This document shows positions 19,286 through 27,705 of a stretch of DNA of 64,000 nt, piece after piece. Both the position numbers and the translations under genes were made by a program. Within the stretch, counting starts at the first letter, position 1. Each line of letters starts with the position of its first letter. The notes under the pieces are model-generated. The model had not been told where the DNA came from, ran no database searches, and saw only the letters and a program-made list of their open reading frames with translations. The DNA comes from Ruegeria arenilitoris (lineage in GTDB: Bacteria > Pseudomonadota > Alphaproteobacteria > Rhodobacterales > Rhodobacteraceae): the NCBI RefSeq assembly GCF_013035425.1, contig NZ_WQHX01000005.1, forward strand, positions 62,001-126,000, in the 5' to 3' direction.

Positions 19286-20269
19286 TCACCTTGGCGATGA
19301 CCGTCGCTTTTCGCGCCTCAAGGCAAAAGGTGTCACGCCAAAAAAGCTTTTGTAAACAGACGAAAACCCGTTCGGAAACCCGCATGCCAAGCCGATTTCA
19401 CGAACGCTCATTGTTGTGTTCAAAAGCAAGTTGTTGGCTTTTGCCAGTCGCATTTCGCGGTAGAACCCGTTCGGAGTGGTCCCAAAGAAGGATTTGAACT
19501 TTCGTTCCAGCGACCGATTTGACAGGTTCAGCATGTCAACGATCTCATTTATTGCCAATGGATCTTCGATATTCGCCTGCATCAGCTTTATGCATTCATC
19601 CAGTTTTGCATCCCCAGTGGCAGTGTTTTTAAAGCCCGAAAAAGGTTGGAGGGAAGAAAAATCCCGGATGCTCTCGTGCAGCATAATATCGGCCACTGTC
19701 ATTTTGGCAGGGCCCGAGATGTGGCGGCCAATAACGGCCAAAGCGACATCGGTTGTCGCTTCCATTCCAGCACATGTAACAACGGGGCCAAGTTCAGTGG
19801 CGATCGACAGTTTAGCCTCAAACTTGGAGCCTCGTTCGCGAAGAAAAGAGGCGTTCTCCCAATGAGTTGCCATTTCAGCAGTGCCGTGTTCATCGATGTA
19901 CCGGCTGGCGGCTTCGGCCAGCAAAAACACCTGTGCCCCGATATAAGTGTAATTCGAAACTATGCGCCCCAAAGACAGCTCTGGCTGATCCGGATCTGAA
20001 TTGCCTATCACAAACAAATAATTTGCGTTCGGCCTGTTCGAAATCGGCTCTGTCGGAACGGTAGCGTTACTGCTGCTTCCGACCGGGCCCCCCTTATGCG
20101 AACGATAGGTATAGCTGAAAGGCGGATGTGGACAGACGCGATTGCCAAGGCGAAGAACCTCAACCAGCGACGCGAACTCCAACAAAACGAACCCCTGCGC
20201 GACCATAATGTCAAAGTGAATTTGTCCACCGGGTCCTTGCTGGTTGTCGGATGTCGCGTTGGATTGCAT
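19286..20269 (-). CDS. GlxA-family regulator (DJ-1/PfpI-like domain plus AraC HTH)
   Basis: 327-residue transcription activator. Residues of roughly 15-190 form a class I glutamine-amidotransferase-like sensing domain; the C-terminus holds the double HTH of AraC proteins (LAINEIVDMLNLSNRSLERKF, and VREIGLACGFPNGFSSVYKSFF followed by GVTPFALRR). This architecture includes GbdR, the glycine-betaine/dimethylglycine activator, and carnitine regulators. It sits 10 bp downstream of the homocysteine methyltransferase gene, inside the flavoprotein cluster, so it is the prime candidate regulator of that cluster; its inducer is unknown. Confidence 0.85.
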   Translation of the reverse strand: MQSNATSDNQQGPGGQIHFDIMVAQGFVLLEFASLVEVLRLGNRVCPHPPFSYTYRSHKGGPVGSSSNATVPTEPISNRPNANYLFVIGNSDPDQPELSLGRIVSNYTYIGAQVFLLAEAASRYIDEHGTAEMATHWENASFLRERGSKFEAKLSIATELGPVVTCAGMEATTDVALAVIGRHISGPAKMTVADIMLHESIRDFSSLQPFSGFKNTATGDAKLDECIKLMQANIEDPLAINEIVDMLNLSNRSLERKFKSFFGTTPNGFYREMRLAKANNLLLNTTMSVREIGLACGFPNGFSSVYKSFFGVTPFALRREKRRSSPR

Positions 20270-20279
20270 TCCGGTCCCT

Positions 20280-21173
20280 TCAGACGATCCTGTGACCGGC
20301 TTCTTGCAAACGTTTCGCTATTGCTTCGATATGGTCTGGTCCCACCTCGCAGCAGCCGCCGACAATGGTTGCCCCCTGATCGACCCATTTCATTGCATGC
20401 TCTGCGTATGTTTCCGGACCAAGGTCGACACGTCGTTCCAAAGCGTCAACTGTTGGGGCGTCCTGAAGAAATTCCTGAGAAATACCGGTGAACCCGTTCG
20501 CATAGGCACCATATGGCAATTTCATAGAGGCCAGAATATCCAATGCTGTGGGGATCGCTTCGGGACGAGAACAATTTATCAAAAGCGCCTGTGGTGCGTA
20601 TTGTTCTACCAAAGGTGCAATGTCGGCCAGTGGTTCACCAGATCGCAACAATGCGCCATCATCATCCATAACTGACAAAGCTAGCCAAACAGGTTTGCCG
20701 CAACGTGCTGTACCTCGCAATGTTCCTTCGCCTTCAAGCAAAGAGGACACGGTTTCGATGAGGAACAGATCGACACGATCCACCATCAGTCGAACCAGTT
20801 CTGAAAATTTGTCCGCTGCCTCATCAGGATCGGGCTTCAGATCTGGCCGATATGTTGCCAGCAATGGGCCAAGTGAGCCCGCAATTCGGGCCTTCGCACC
20901 CTTACGCGCGTGTTCGGCCTGCAAAAGCGCTGCATCAACCAACGCAGAAAGTTGATCTTCCAGCCCGACCCGTTCCAATCGCGAGCGATGCACTGCGTAA
21001 GTATTGGTTGTCGCAATCGTCGCGCCACGGCGAAAGTATTCCTCGTGTACTTCCCGCACCAACTCCGGGTGGTCCATCATCACACGCGTGGACCAGAGCG
21101 GCGTTGGCTTGTCCCCGCTGCGTTTCACCAATTCCTGCCCAATCGAGCCGTCCAGAAGCGTGATGTCTGCCAT
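20280..21173 (-). CDS. Homocysteine S-methyltransferase family protein (BHMT/MmuM type)
   Basis: Zinc-dependent methyltransferase of 297 residues that moves a methyl group to homocysteine to make methionine. N-terminal LLDGSIGQEL carries the barrel's family signature; the zinc cysteines are in LLINCSRPE and in VGGCCEVGP at the C-terminus, all present. Donors for the family are betaines (BHMT), S-methylmethionine or dimethylsulfoniopropionate-like sulfoniums. With two dimethylglycine-dehydrogenase-like genes in the same operon, a betaine donor is the simplest guess. It is spaced 12 bp after the MDR dehydrogenase and 10 bp before the GlxA gene. Confidence 0.82.
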   Translation of the reverse strand: MADITLLDGSIGQELVKRSGDKPTPLWSTRVMMDHPELVREVHEEYFRRGATIATTNTYAVHRSRLERVGLEDQLSALVDAALLQAEHARKGAKARIAGSLGPLLATYRPDLKPDPDEAADKFSELVRLMVDRVDLFLIETVSSLLEGEGTLRGTARCGKPVWLALSVMDDDGALLRSGEPLADIAPLVEQYAPQALLINCSRPEAIPTALDILASMKLPYGAYANGFTGISQEFLQDAPTVDALERRVDLGPETYAEHAMKWVDQGATIVGGCCEVGPDHIEAIAKRLQEAGHRIV

Positions 21174-21185
21174 TTGTCCGTCTCC

Positions 21186-22238
21186 TCAGGGAACCAAAAC
21201 CAATTTTCCCGGCAAGGTCTTTGATTGAAAATCCGCTTGCGCAAGTGCGATATCCCGAAGCGAATAGGTTTTTGAGATCAGTGGTTTTACCCGTCCGGAA
21301 TTCATCAATTCAACCAAGCGGCCAAATACATCAAACGCTTGATGCGTACAGCCGTGAATCGTGATGTCCCGCAGATATATATCGCGTAAGTCAGCCTGTA
21401 TTATCGGACCTGCGATTGCTCCGGAAACGGCATAGTGCCCACCGGGTCGAAGCGCTTGGATCAGGCCAGGCCAGGCTGGACCTCCCACGACATCTATCAC
21501 GACATCAAAAGCATCCGCTGGCAGAGACGCGTCGCGGTCATAGGTGTCAATGGCCCCCTGATCCTTGACCACATTCGCTTTGGCCGAACTCGTTACCCCT
21601 GAAACCGTTGCTCCCCGTAGCGTCGCCAACTGAACCGCGGCAAGACCGACACCCCCGGACGCACCAGTTATTAGGACTTTGTGCCCTGCAGTAACTCTGG
21701 CACGCGTAAGCAAGTTCTCGGCGGTACCAAACGCACACGGTATTGCCGCGATTTCAATATCCGAAAGAGGGGAACTACTGACGTCATACAAATCATTGGC
21801 CTCGACCAGGCAATATTGGGCAAACGCGCCGTCCATCTCGGACCCGAGCGCGATAAATCCGGTAGGATTGCCGGGACGCGAACGTGGCAAGTTGATCGGG
21901 CACGTAACTCGCTGGCCGGGTTCGAACCCCGTCTCTGGTCCGGCTATTTCAACTATTCCGCAAAGATCGCCTCCCTGAATTCGCGGAAAGTCAAGGGAAC
22001 CGCCCCAACCGCCGACCTCGACGTCCTGTTCCACATCTGCGGTCGCGCCAGTTACCTCCGAAGAATACCATCCAATCCGCGTGTTGATATCGGTGTTGTT
22101 CACTCCGGCCGCAACAACTCGAACCAGCACTTGCCCCTTGTCCGGTGTCGGTACTGGAATGTCGTCGCGCCATTCCAAAGCTTCTGGACCACCGTGGCGG
22201 GTCAGGAACACACCTGACATGGTTTTTGGAATTGCCAT
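21186..22238 (-). CDS. MDR-superfamily NAD(P)-dependent dehydrogenase/quinone-oxidoreductase-like protein
   Basis: 350 residues; GroES-like N-terminal domain (PDKGQVLVRVVAAGVNNTDI) and Rossmann domain with GASGGVGLAAVQLA. The catalytic-zinc pattern (Cys in the first GroES strand with GHE) is not present: IQGGDLCGIVEIAG stands where zinc enzymes have GHE. It is therefore closer to the zinc-free quinone reductase/crotonyl reductase side of the superfamily. ATG 22238 has AAAGGTG 6 nt upstream; the upstream-extended frame is not needed. It is embedded in the methyl-group catabolism block, but its step there is not obvious. Confidence 0.8.
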   Translation of the reverse strand: MAIPKTMSGVFLTRHGGPEALEWRDDIPVPTPDKGQVLVRVVAAGVNNTDINTRIGWYSSEVTGATADVEQDVEVGGWGGSLDFPRIQGGDLCGIVEIAGPETGFEPGQRVTCPINLPRSRPGNPTGFIALGSEMDGAFAQYCLVEANDLYDVSSSPLSDIEIAAIPCAFGTAENLLTRARVTAGHKVLITGASGGVGLAAVQLATLRGATVSGVTSSAKANVVKDQGAIDTYDRDASLPADAFDVVIDVVGGPAWPGLIQALRPGGHYAVSGAIAGPIIQADLRDIYLRDITIHGCTHQAFDVFGRLVELMNSGRVKPLISKTYSLRDIALAQADFQSKTLPGKLVLVP

Positions 22239-22248
22239 TGTTACACCT

Positions 22249-22725
22249 TTAGTCTTGATCGTCGGGGTGAGGCGGAACCGGTCCCATTGGTACGATGTCA
22301 TAGCGTGCGTTCAGCGCAGCCATTTTAGCCTCGTCAGCAAAATCGGTCTCGGTCATAGTCGCCAGCTCGGCAAGAAATCCATCGAAACCAGAAGGTTGAA
22401 ATATCATCAACATCCTTGCCGGTGCCCCTCCAGCTACGCGGCACGCGTGTGGGACACCAGGTGGAACATGGATGGTTGTACCCGTCGTGCATCGATGCCA
22501 GTCGCCATCAACATAAAAATCCACCTCACCCTCCAAAAAATAGAAGGTTTCTGCATGGCTATCATGACGATGAAGGCCCAGCGCAAAGCTGGCCTTCAGG
22601 TTATCCTCCATGAGCGTATATGCACCATCGGTATCCTGACCCGACACCTTCACAAATGTGTGGTCGTTTTCCCAATCATAATTGGGGCCCTCTCCGGGTC
22701 CCAATTTCGCATATCTGTTACTCAT
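22249..22725 (-). CDS. Cupin-domain protein
   Basis: Single-domain cupin of 158 residues. Metal-binding motif 1 is GLHRHDSHAETFYFLEGEVDF (two His, one Glu) and motif 2 contains GVPHACRV, so an Fe, Mn or Ni site is likely. Members act as dioxygenases, isomerases, lyases or ligand binders. The position between the second flavoprotein and the MDR dehydrogenase genes, with gaps of 18 and 10 bp, makes a role in the same pathway likely. Function is not assignable from the sequence. Confidence 0.78.
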   Translation of the reverse strand: MSNRYAKLGPGEGPNYDWENDHTFVKVSGQDTDGAYTLMEDNLKASFALGLHRHDSHAETFYFLEGEVDFYVDGDWHRCTTGTTIHVPPGVPHACRVAGGAPARMLMIFQPSGFDGFLAELATMTETDFADEAKMAALNARYDIVPMGPVPPHPDDQD

Positions 22726-22743
22726 GGCCTTCTCCGAGAGAGG

Positions 22744-25191
22744 TTACGCTCGCAACCGCTCGTTTTCAGGATCCCACAGCGGTTGATCCTGCTCTACCAC
22801 AGCGCGGTGCTTTTCGCCGTAGATTTCTACCTCAAGCTCAGTGCCCGGGTTTGCAAGCTCGGACTTGATCATGCCAAGCGCGATTGACTTTCCGACACGA
22901 TAGCCCCATGCGCCAGACGTTGTTTCGCCCACGATTTCACCATTTTGCCAGATGCACGACATGTAAGGTGCGTCGCAATCACCCGCGTCCACCGTCAAAG
23001 TAACGAATGCCTTTTTCACACCCTGCTGCTTTTCGTTCAGGATCGCGGCCTTGCCTGGGAAGTTTTGCGGCTTATCCAGCTTTACGAACCTTTCCAGCCC
23101 GCCTTCCAACAAAGAATAATCTGTGCTCAGGTCGCCTTTCCACGCGCGGTAGCCTTTTTCGATACGCAACGAGTTCAACGCATACATTCCAAAAGGCTTG
23201 GCTCCCGCATTGATGATTTCATTGTAGATTTCCGGCATATGCTCGTTAAGAGCGTGCACTTCCCAACCCAATTCACCCGCAAAAGAAACGCGGATCAGAT
23301 AAGCTGGCTGGCCAGCAACCGTTGCCGACTGGTGCGTCAACCATCCAGAGGTCAAATCGGCATCTGTCATTTCCGATAGTATTTCGCGGGACTTGGGCCC
23401 TGTGACAATCAAAGTGTCCCGGGTTGTGGTTACATCCTCAATCGATACGCCCTTAGGCATTGCACCGGCAAGGATATCGCGATCATGCCACTGAGCGGTC
23501 GCAGCGGTGATCATGACGAACTCATCTTCGCCAAGTCGAATGCAGGACATCTCGGTCAGGATACGGCCCCGTTCATCAGCGATATAAATCAGGTTCATAC
23601 GGCCAATTTTAGGCAATCCCCCCGTTGCCAGAGATCGAAGAGCCTCCGCCGCACCCTCTCCCTTGACAATGAACCGTGAGAAACCCGGCAGATCCAAAAC
23701 TCCGCAGTGATCGCGGACGGCTTCACACTCCTCCTTGATGCGCTGTTCCCACGGCCCTGAACGACCCCAGGTATGCGTCGCATCAAGCGAAGTATCGTCG
23801 CCCGGTTTCGCGAACCAGTTGGCGCGTTCCCAGCCATTATATGCGCCCATTACGCCACCAAGCTGTTTGACTTTGTCATGAACGGGCGAAAGTTTCTTGT
23901 CGCGGGCTGCAGGCCATTCATGATGGGGGAAGTGCATGGCGTATTCGTTGCCATAGACCTCCATGCCTTTTTTGTTGCAGTAGTCCTGATCCGTATAGTC
24001 GGTGTAGCGGCGCGGATCGACCGCCCACATGTCCCATTCTGTCGCGCCATCGACGATCCACTCGGCCAGTACCTTTCCTGCACCACCGCCCTGCGCGATC
24101 CCGAAAGTAAAGGTGTGCGCTTCGAACGCGTTCTTCACACCCGGCATCGGGCCAATCAGCGGAAGGCCATCCGGCGCATATGGGATCGGGCCGTTGATCA
24201 CCCGCCCGACGCCCGAAGTCGCCATAAGCGGCACTCTTTCCATCGCGTCAGTGACTATGTCCTCGATGCGGTCCAGATCGTCGTTCCACAGTTGGAAGCT
24301 GAAATCGTCGGGCATTGGATCATCGTCGGTCATCCAATGGCCTTTGCAATTGGGCTCATAAGGGCCAAGGTTGAAGCCGTTCTTCTCTTGCCGCAGGTAA
24401 TACGAGATATCCACGTCGCGCAGCAGAGGCAGCTTGCCGCCATTTTCCTTTGACCACGCCTCGACTTCCGGGATTTCGTCGGTAAGCAGGTACTGGTGAC
24501 TCATGACCATCGCGGGCACGGTGCGACCGCCAAATGGCTTGAACCATTCTCCGACGCGCTGGGCGTAGTAACCAGCTGCATTCACCACATAGTCACAATC
24601 AATGTCACCCTTGTCCGTGTGAACAGTCCATGTGCCATCGTCATGCTGCGTCACGCCAGTCGCCGGGCAAAAGCGAATAATTTTCTGGCCTGAATCCCTC
24701 GCACCCTTGGCAAGTGCCTGGGTCAACTGCGCGGGGTCGATGTCTCCGTCGGTGGGATCGTACAATACGCCCTCAAGGTCGTGAGTTTCAAGAAACGGAT
24801 AACGCTCCTTGGCCTCTTCCGGTGTCCACATCTCCATCGGGATTCCCTGATAACGGCCCATGGACATTGCACGCTCAAATTCCTGCATTCGTTCTTTACT
24901 GTGCGCCAGACGGATCGAACCCGAAACATGGTAGTTCATCGGGTAATCGACCTCTTCAGCCAAACGTGAATAAAGCTCGGTCGAATACCGTTGCATGTTC
25001 ATGATCGCCCATGAGGTCGAGAAAGTCGGCACATTGCCAGCCGCGTGCCAGGTTGAGCCTGCGGTCAGCTCGTTCTTTTCCAGCAGAACGCAATCTGTCC
25101 AACCCTTCTTTGCCAAATGATATAACGAAGAAGTACCCACTACTCCGCCACCTATGATAACCACGCGGGCTTTTGTCGGAAAATCACTCAT
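22744..25191 (-). CDS. FAD-dependent dehydrogenase fused to a GcvT domain, dimethylglycine/sarcosine dehydrogenase-like (copy 2)
   Basis: 815 residues with the same layout as copy 1: dinucleotide fold (VVIIGGGVVGTSSLYHL), TAGSTWHAAGN with the flavin-linking histidine at position 49, and a GcvT C-terminal half. The two copies share architecture but differ widely in sequence, so they are old paralogues and probably act on different N-methylated amines (for example dimethylglycine and sarcosine). It is flanked by the GFA gene (15 bp upstream) and the cupin gene (18 bp downstream). Electrons would pass to an ETF, not found in this window. Confidence 0.8.
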   Translation of the reverse strand: MSDFPTKARVVIIGGGVVGTSSLYHLAKKGWTDCVLLEKNELTAGSTWHAAGNVPTFSTSWAIMNMQRYSTELYSRLAEEVDYPMNYHVSGSIRLAHSKERMQEFERAMSMGRYQGIPMEMWTPEEAKERYPFLETHDLEGVLYDPTDGDIDPAQLTQALAKGARDSGQKIIRFCPATGVTQHDDGTWTVHTDKGDIDCDYVVNAAGYYAQRVGEWFKPFGGRTVPAMVMSHQYLLTDEIPEVEAWSKENGGKLPLLRDVDISYYLRQEKNGFNLGPYEPNCKGHWMTDDDPMPDDFSFQLWNDDLDRIEDIVTDAMERVPLMATSGVGRVINGPIPYAPDGLPLIGPMPGVKNAFEAHTFTFGIAQGGGAGKVLAEWIVDGATEWDMWAVDPRRYTDYTDQDYCNKKGMEVYGNEYAMHFPHHEWPAARDKKLSPVHDKVKQLGGVMGAYNGWERANWFAKPGDDTSLDATHTWGRSGPWEQRIKEECEAVRDHCGVLDLPGFSRFIVKGEGAAEALRSLATGGLPKIGRMNLIYIADERGRILTEMSCIRLGEDEFVMITAATAQWHDRDILAGAMPKGVSIEDVTTTRDTLIVTGPKSREILSEMTDADLTSGWLTHQSATVAGQPAYLIRVSFAGELGWEVHALNEHMPEIYNEIINAGAKPFGMYALNSLRIEKGYRAWKGDLSTDYSLLEGGLERFVKLDKPQNFPGKAAILNEKQQGVKKAFVTLTVDAGDCDAPYMSCIWQNGEIVGETTSGAWGYRVGKSIALGMIKSELANPGTELEVEIYGEKHRAVVEQDQPLWDPENERLRA

Positions 25192-25206
25192 TGCTTTTGA
25201 TCCCTG

Positions 25207-25587
25207 TTAGTGTGCCCGTTGGGGCAAGTCGTCCGTGATGTCGTAATAATCGCCCTTATCGGCGACAAAGATGTGCTTTGAGAGCATTAGGCCCGTAGGC
25301 TCGCTAAGCGCGCCCATGGAAATTGAAATCGTGTCCTCGTCATTGTGCTGCCAAAACAGGAACGAGCCGCAAGCGCTGCAAAAACCGCGTCTGGCGCTGT
25401 CTGATGCGCAAAACCACTGCAGCGTGTCATTCGCGGTAAAGTTCAGGTTGTTTTGATTAGTCCAGGTCGAGGCCCAGACATGACCAGATTGCTTGCGGCA
25501 TTGACCACAATGGCAAACTGACGGTGGCGATAGATTTCCGTCAATCGTGAACGCAACCGCGCCGCACAGGCAAGATCCATTGTGCAT
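25207..25587 (-). CDS. GFA-family (glutathione-dependent formaldehyde-activating enzyme-like) protein 1
   Basis: Small zinc protein of 126 residues. Cysteine pairs are in GSCLCGAV, CHCGQCRK and FCSACGSFLFW, the two-zinc pattern of the Gfa/Mss4-like fold. Gfa of Paracoccus was described as speeding S-hydroxymethylglutathione formation, though many homologues have no proven activity. Being next to two N-demethylating flavoproteins, a formaldehyde-handling role would make sense but is inference. ATG 25587 (AAGGGGG upstream) starts 4 bp after the lysE-like stop. Confidence 0.75.
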   Translation of the reverse strand: MHNGSCLCGAVAFTIDGNLSPPSVCHCGQCRKQSGHVWASTWTNQNNLNFTANDTLQWFCASDSARRGFCSACGSFLFWQHNDEDTISISMGALSEPTGLMLSKHIFVADKGDYYDITDDLPQRAH

Positions 25588-25591
25588 GAAG

Positions 25592-26215
25592 CTACCCCCT
25601 TGTTGCTGGCGCGGAACTGGCACCCAGCAACACGCCGTACAAAATAAAGCAGGCCGCCATTATCCGGCGGACCCAGACGTTGAACACCGCTCCTAGTGCT
25701 GCCTTGCCCATCAAAGCGCCCAGCAAAGTAAACCCCGTGTAGCTGAGCGTTGTAATGACCAGCGCGGTGGGCATGATCACCACCATCTGCTGCCAGATTG
25801 GGACGTCCGGCTGCACAAACTGCGAAAAGGCGGCAAGATATCCTGCAACGCTTTTGGGGTTTATCGTCGCCACCGCCAACGCGTGCAGATAGACATGCCG
25901 TGCTGGTCGTTCGCTGGCTGGTGCGGGCTTAGTCGCGTTCATCCAACCGCGTATGCCGACCCAGATCAAAAATCCCGCTCCAACAAGTTTGGCGATAAAA
26001 AAACCAGTTGGGGAGGCCGCAATCAGGGCGGTAATACCCACCGCCGACAGGACCAAAAACGCGCTAGCCTGTGTCAGGATCGCCAGTACCCCAAGCATGG
26101 CCTTTGAAAAGGGCAAGCTCATCCCATTCGATATGCAATTTACTGCATTCGGCCCGGGGGTCGTAACAAATACCACCCAGAACAGCGCAAATATCGTCCA
26201 GGCATCAAAACTCAT
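25592..26215 (-). CDS. LysE/RhtB-family exporter
   Basis: Inner-membrane amino-acid or metabolite exporter of 207 residues with about six hydrophobic segments. The N-terminal FVTTPGPNAVNCISNG corresponds to the family's TPGPN motif. The start overlaps the stop of the XRE-cupin gene by one base (TAATG), so the two are coupled. It may export methionine, glycine or an intermediate of the pathway below; substrate not determinable. Confidence 0.85.
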   Translation of the reverse strand: MSFDAWTIFALFWVVFVTTPGPNAVNCISNGMSLPFSKAMLGVLAILTQASAFLVLSAVGITALIAASPTGFFIAKLVGAGFLIWVGIRGWMNATKPAPASERPARHVYLHALAVATINPKSVAGYLAAFSQFVQPDVPIWQQMVVIMPTALVITTLSYTGFTLLGALMGKAALGAVFNVWVRRIMAACFILYGVLLGASSAPATRG

Positions 26216-26802
26216 TAATACACCGGGGGCGCGATAACCCAGACTGCGACAGCGGGCTCATCATAAGGGTTTTCCCATTGATAGGGTTCATTTTTTATTC
26301 GAAAACTGTCGCCGCTCCCAACGGTGAAGCGATGCTGTCCGATGGTCAAATCAAGACGGCCGGACACCATGTATCCCACTTCCTGCGTCGGCCTGTCAGC
26401 CGGGGTCTGCATTCTGGAATGTGGCTCAAAGGTAGAATGCACCATTTCAAAATCGTCAGTTAGGTCCGGAGAGAGCAATTCTTCGATTAGTCCTTCTTTT
26501 CCCGAACCCATTGGCCGACGCGTACCTGACCGAACGACATAACCCTGCTCGTTTGCTGGCGCAGCCGAATGGGCAAAAAGCATCGACATTGGGACATCTA
26601 GGCATTCCGCGATCTGGCGCAGATCCGAAATCGAAGGATCTGACAAATCTCGTTCTACTTGACTGAACCAACCAACCGACCGATCCAAGCGCGTAGAAAT
26701 CTCGGTCAGCGTCAAACCACGCGCCTTTCGCAGGGCGCGGATGTCAGCCCCGAGTGTCGCTTTGTGAGGCGCTTGACTATTCACCGGCTTTCCGAATCTC
26801 AT
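26215..26802 (-). CDS. XRE-family regulator with C-terminal cupin domain
   Basis: 195 residues. Residues of about 18-75 form an HTH_3 domain (DIRALRKARGLTLTEISTRLDRSVGWFSQVERD with the downstream PSISDLRQIAECL). Residues 110-195 form a cupin with the ligand-sensing pattern (HSTFEPHS ... TQEVGYMVSGRLDLTIG). This type regulates amine, betaine and polyamine catabolism in many Proteobacteria. It heads the minus-strand block, its promoter must lie in 26803-26899, and a repressor role for the operon is likely. Confidence 0.86.
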   Translation of the reverse strand: MRFGKPVNSQAPHKATLGADIRALRKARGLTLTEISTRLDRSVGWFSQVERDLSDPSISDLRQIAECLDVPMSMLFAHSAAPANEQGYVVRSGTRRPMGSGKEGLIEELLSPDLTDDFEMVHSTFEPHSRMQTPADRPTQEVGYMVSGRLDLTIGQHRFTVGSGDSFRIKNEPYQWENPYDEPAVAVWVIAPPVY

Positions 26803-26899
26803 GAAAAAACTGTGCTTAATTTCACGATGGCGCGAAATGCTGAAAAATCCAAGCTTTTTTTCATTTGCAGTCGCGGGTTGCCGCAGCTAAGCGTCGCGT

Positions 26900-27181
26900 A
26901 TGTGGATTATGATAACCTATCTGTGGGCGATCAACTGCCTGACATTATTAGCTTTCGGCTTTGATAAATTACGTGCCCGTCGCCGCAAACGGCGAGTTTC
27001 CGAAAAACGTTTGTTATTGTTGGCAGCCCTCGGAGGAAGTTTGGCCGCTTTGTTGGGAAGTTGGATTTTCTCCCACAAAACACGAAAACGCGGATTCTCC
27101 GCGATTCTGTTAATGATAGTTGTCTTTCAAGGCGCGGCGGTCTTCCTACTAATTACTCAGGGCGTGCCCCAAATCAGTTGA
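26900..27181 (+). CDS. DUF1294 small membrane protein
   Basis: 93-residue protein with three hydrophobic segments. The motif FGFDKLRARRRKRRVSEKRLL followed by GGSLAALLGSWIFSHKTRK is the DUF1294 signature (D-K--A...R-PE--L, G---G---M--F-HK--K). No function is known. In some bacteria the domain is fused to a cold-shock domain; here it stands alone. The ribosome site is weak, and ATG 26909 is a possible alternative start. Confidence 0.75.
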   Translation: MWIMITYLWAINCLTLLAFGFDKLRARRRKRRVSEKRLLLLAALGGSLAALLGSWIFSHKTRKRGFSAILLMIVVFQGAAVFLLITQGVPQIS

Positions 27182-27278
27182 TTGCCGTATTTTTCCCCAT
27201 CGCGCGCAGCGGCTGTTACAATGGCGTGATCTCTGTGTTTTCAGGGATTTCAATGCTCAATAGAGGGGTGGATGAAAA

Positions 27279-27665
27279 ATGGACAATGGTATCGGGTTTT
27301 TTGACATAGTTTGGTCGATCTTCTGGCTGTTCCTGATGGTCGCTTGGTTCTGGGTAATGATAAGCGTGGTCGCGGATGTGTTTCGCTCCAAAGACCTTAG
27401 TGGATTTGCCAAGGCCGTCTGGATCGCTTTTGTGATTCTGATCCCGTGGCTCGGTGTCCTGGCGTACCTGATCGTGCGCGGCGACAAGATGCATGAACAC
27501 AATGTGCAAGCAATGAATGACATCGAACAGGCGCAAAAGGATTACATCCGCTCTGTGGCTTCAGTTTCAGCGGCCGACGAACTTGAACGCCTTTCGGCGT
27601 TAAAGGAAAAGGGCGTCCTGACCGCAGAAGAGTTCGCCTCTCAAAAAGCCAAAATTTTGGGATAA
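27279..27665 (+). CDS. PLDc_N/SHOCT small membrane protein
   Basis: 128 residues: two N-terminal membrane segments with the PLDc_N pattern (FAKAVWIAFVILIPWLGVLAYLI followed by VRGDKM), then a C-terminal SHOCT-like helix pair (ADELERLSALKEKGVLTAEEFASQKAKIL). Such proteins are widespread and uncharacterised; SHOCT domains are thought to mediate oligomerisation. The stop is followed within 7 bp by a hairpin shared with the convergent msrC gene. Confidence 0.78.
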   Translation: MDNGIGFFDIVWSIFWLFLMVAWFWVMISVVADVFRSKDLSGFAKAVWIAFVILIPWLGVLAYLIVRGDKMHEHNVQAMNDIEQAQKDYIRSVASVSAADELERLSALKEKGVLTAEEFASQKAKILG

Positions 27666-27671
27666 ACAAAC

Positions 27672-27705
27672 GAAATCCGGCAGGGCAATTGCGCTGCCGG
27701 ATTTC
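27672..27705. terminator. Hairpin terminator between convergent genes
   Basis: Perfect 12-bp stem GAAATCCGGCAG (27672-27683) with CTGCCGGATTTC (27694-27705) and a 10-nt loop. The base of the stem overlaps the last two bases of the msrC stop codon. It has only a three-base T run on each strand, but the stem is long and it should serve both directions. Confidence 0.7.

Noticed and set aside
20244..20675. 143-codon plus-strand frame antisense to the homocysteine methyltransferase gene
   Set aside because: The minus-strand gene has intact family motifs and operon spacing; the plus frame has no ribosome site or family signature.
21918..21930. GGGTTCGAACCCC resembles a tRNA T-arm
   Set aside because: It lies inside the MDR dehydrogenase gene, coding for part of a GFEPGQR loop; no acceptor, D or anticodon arms surround it.
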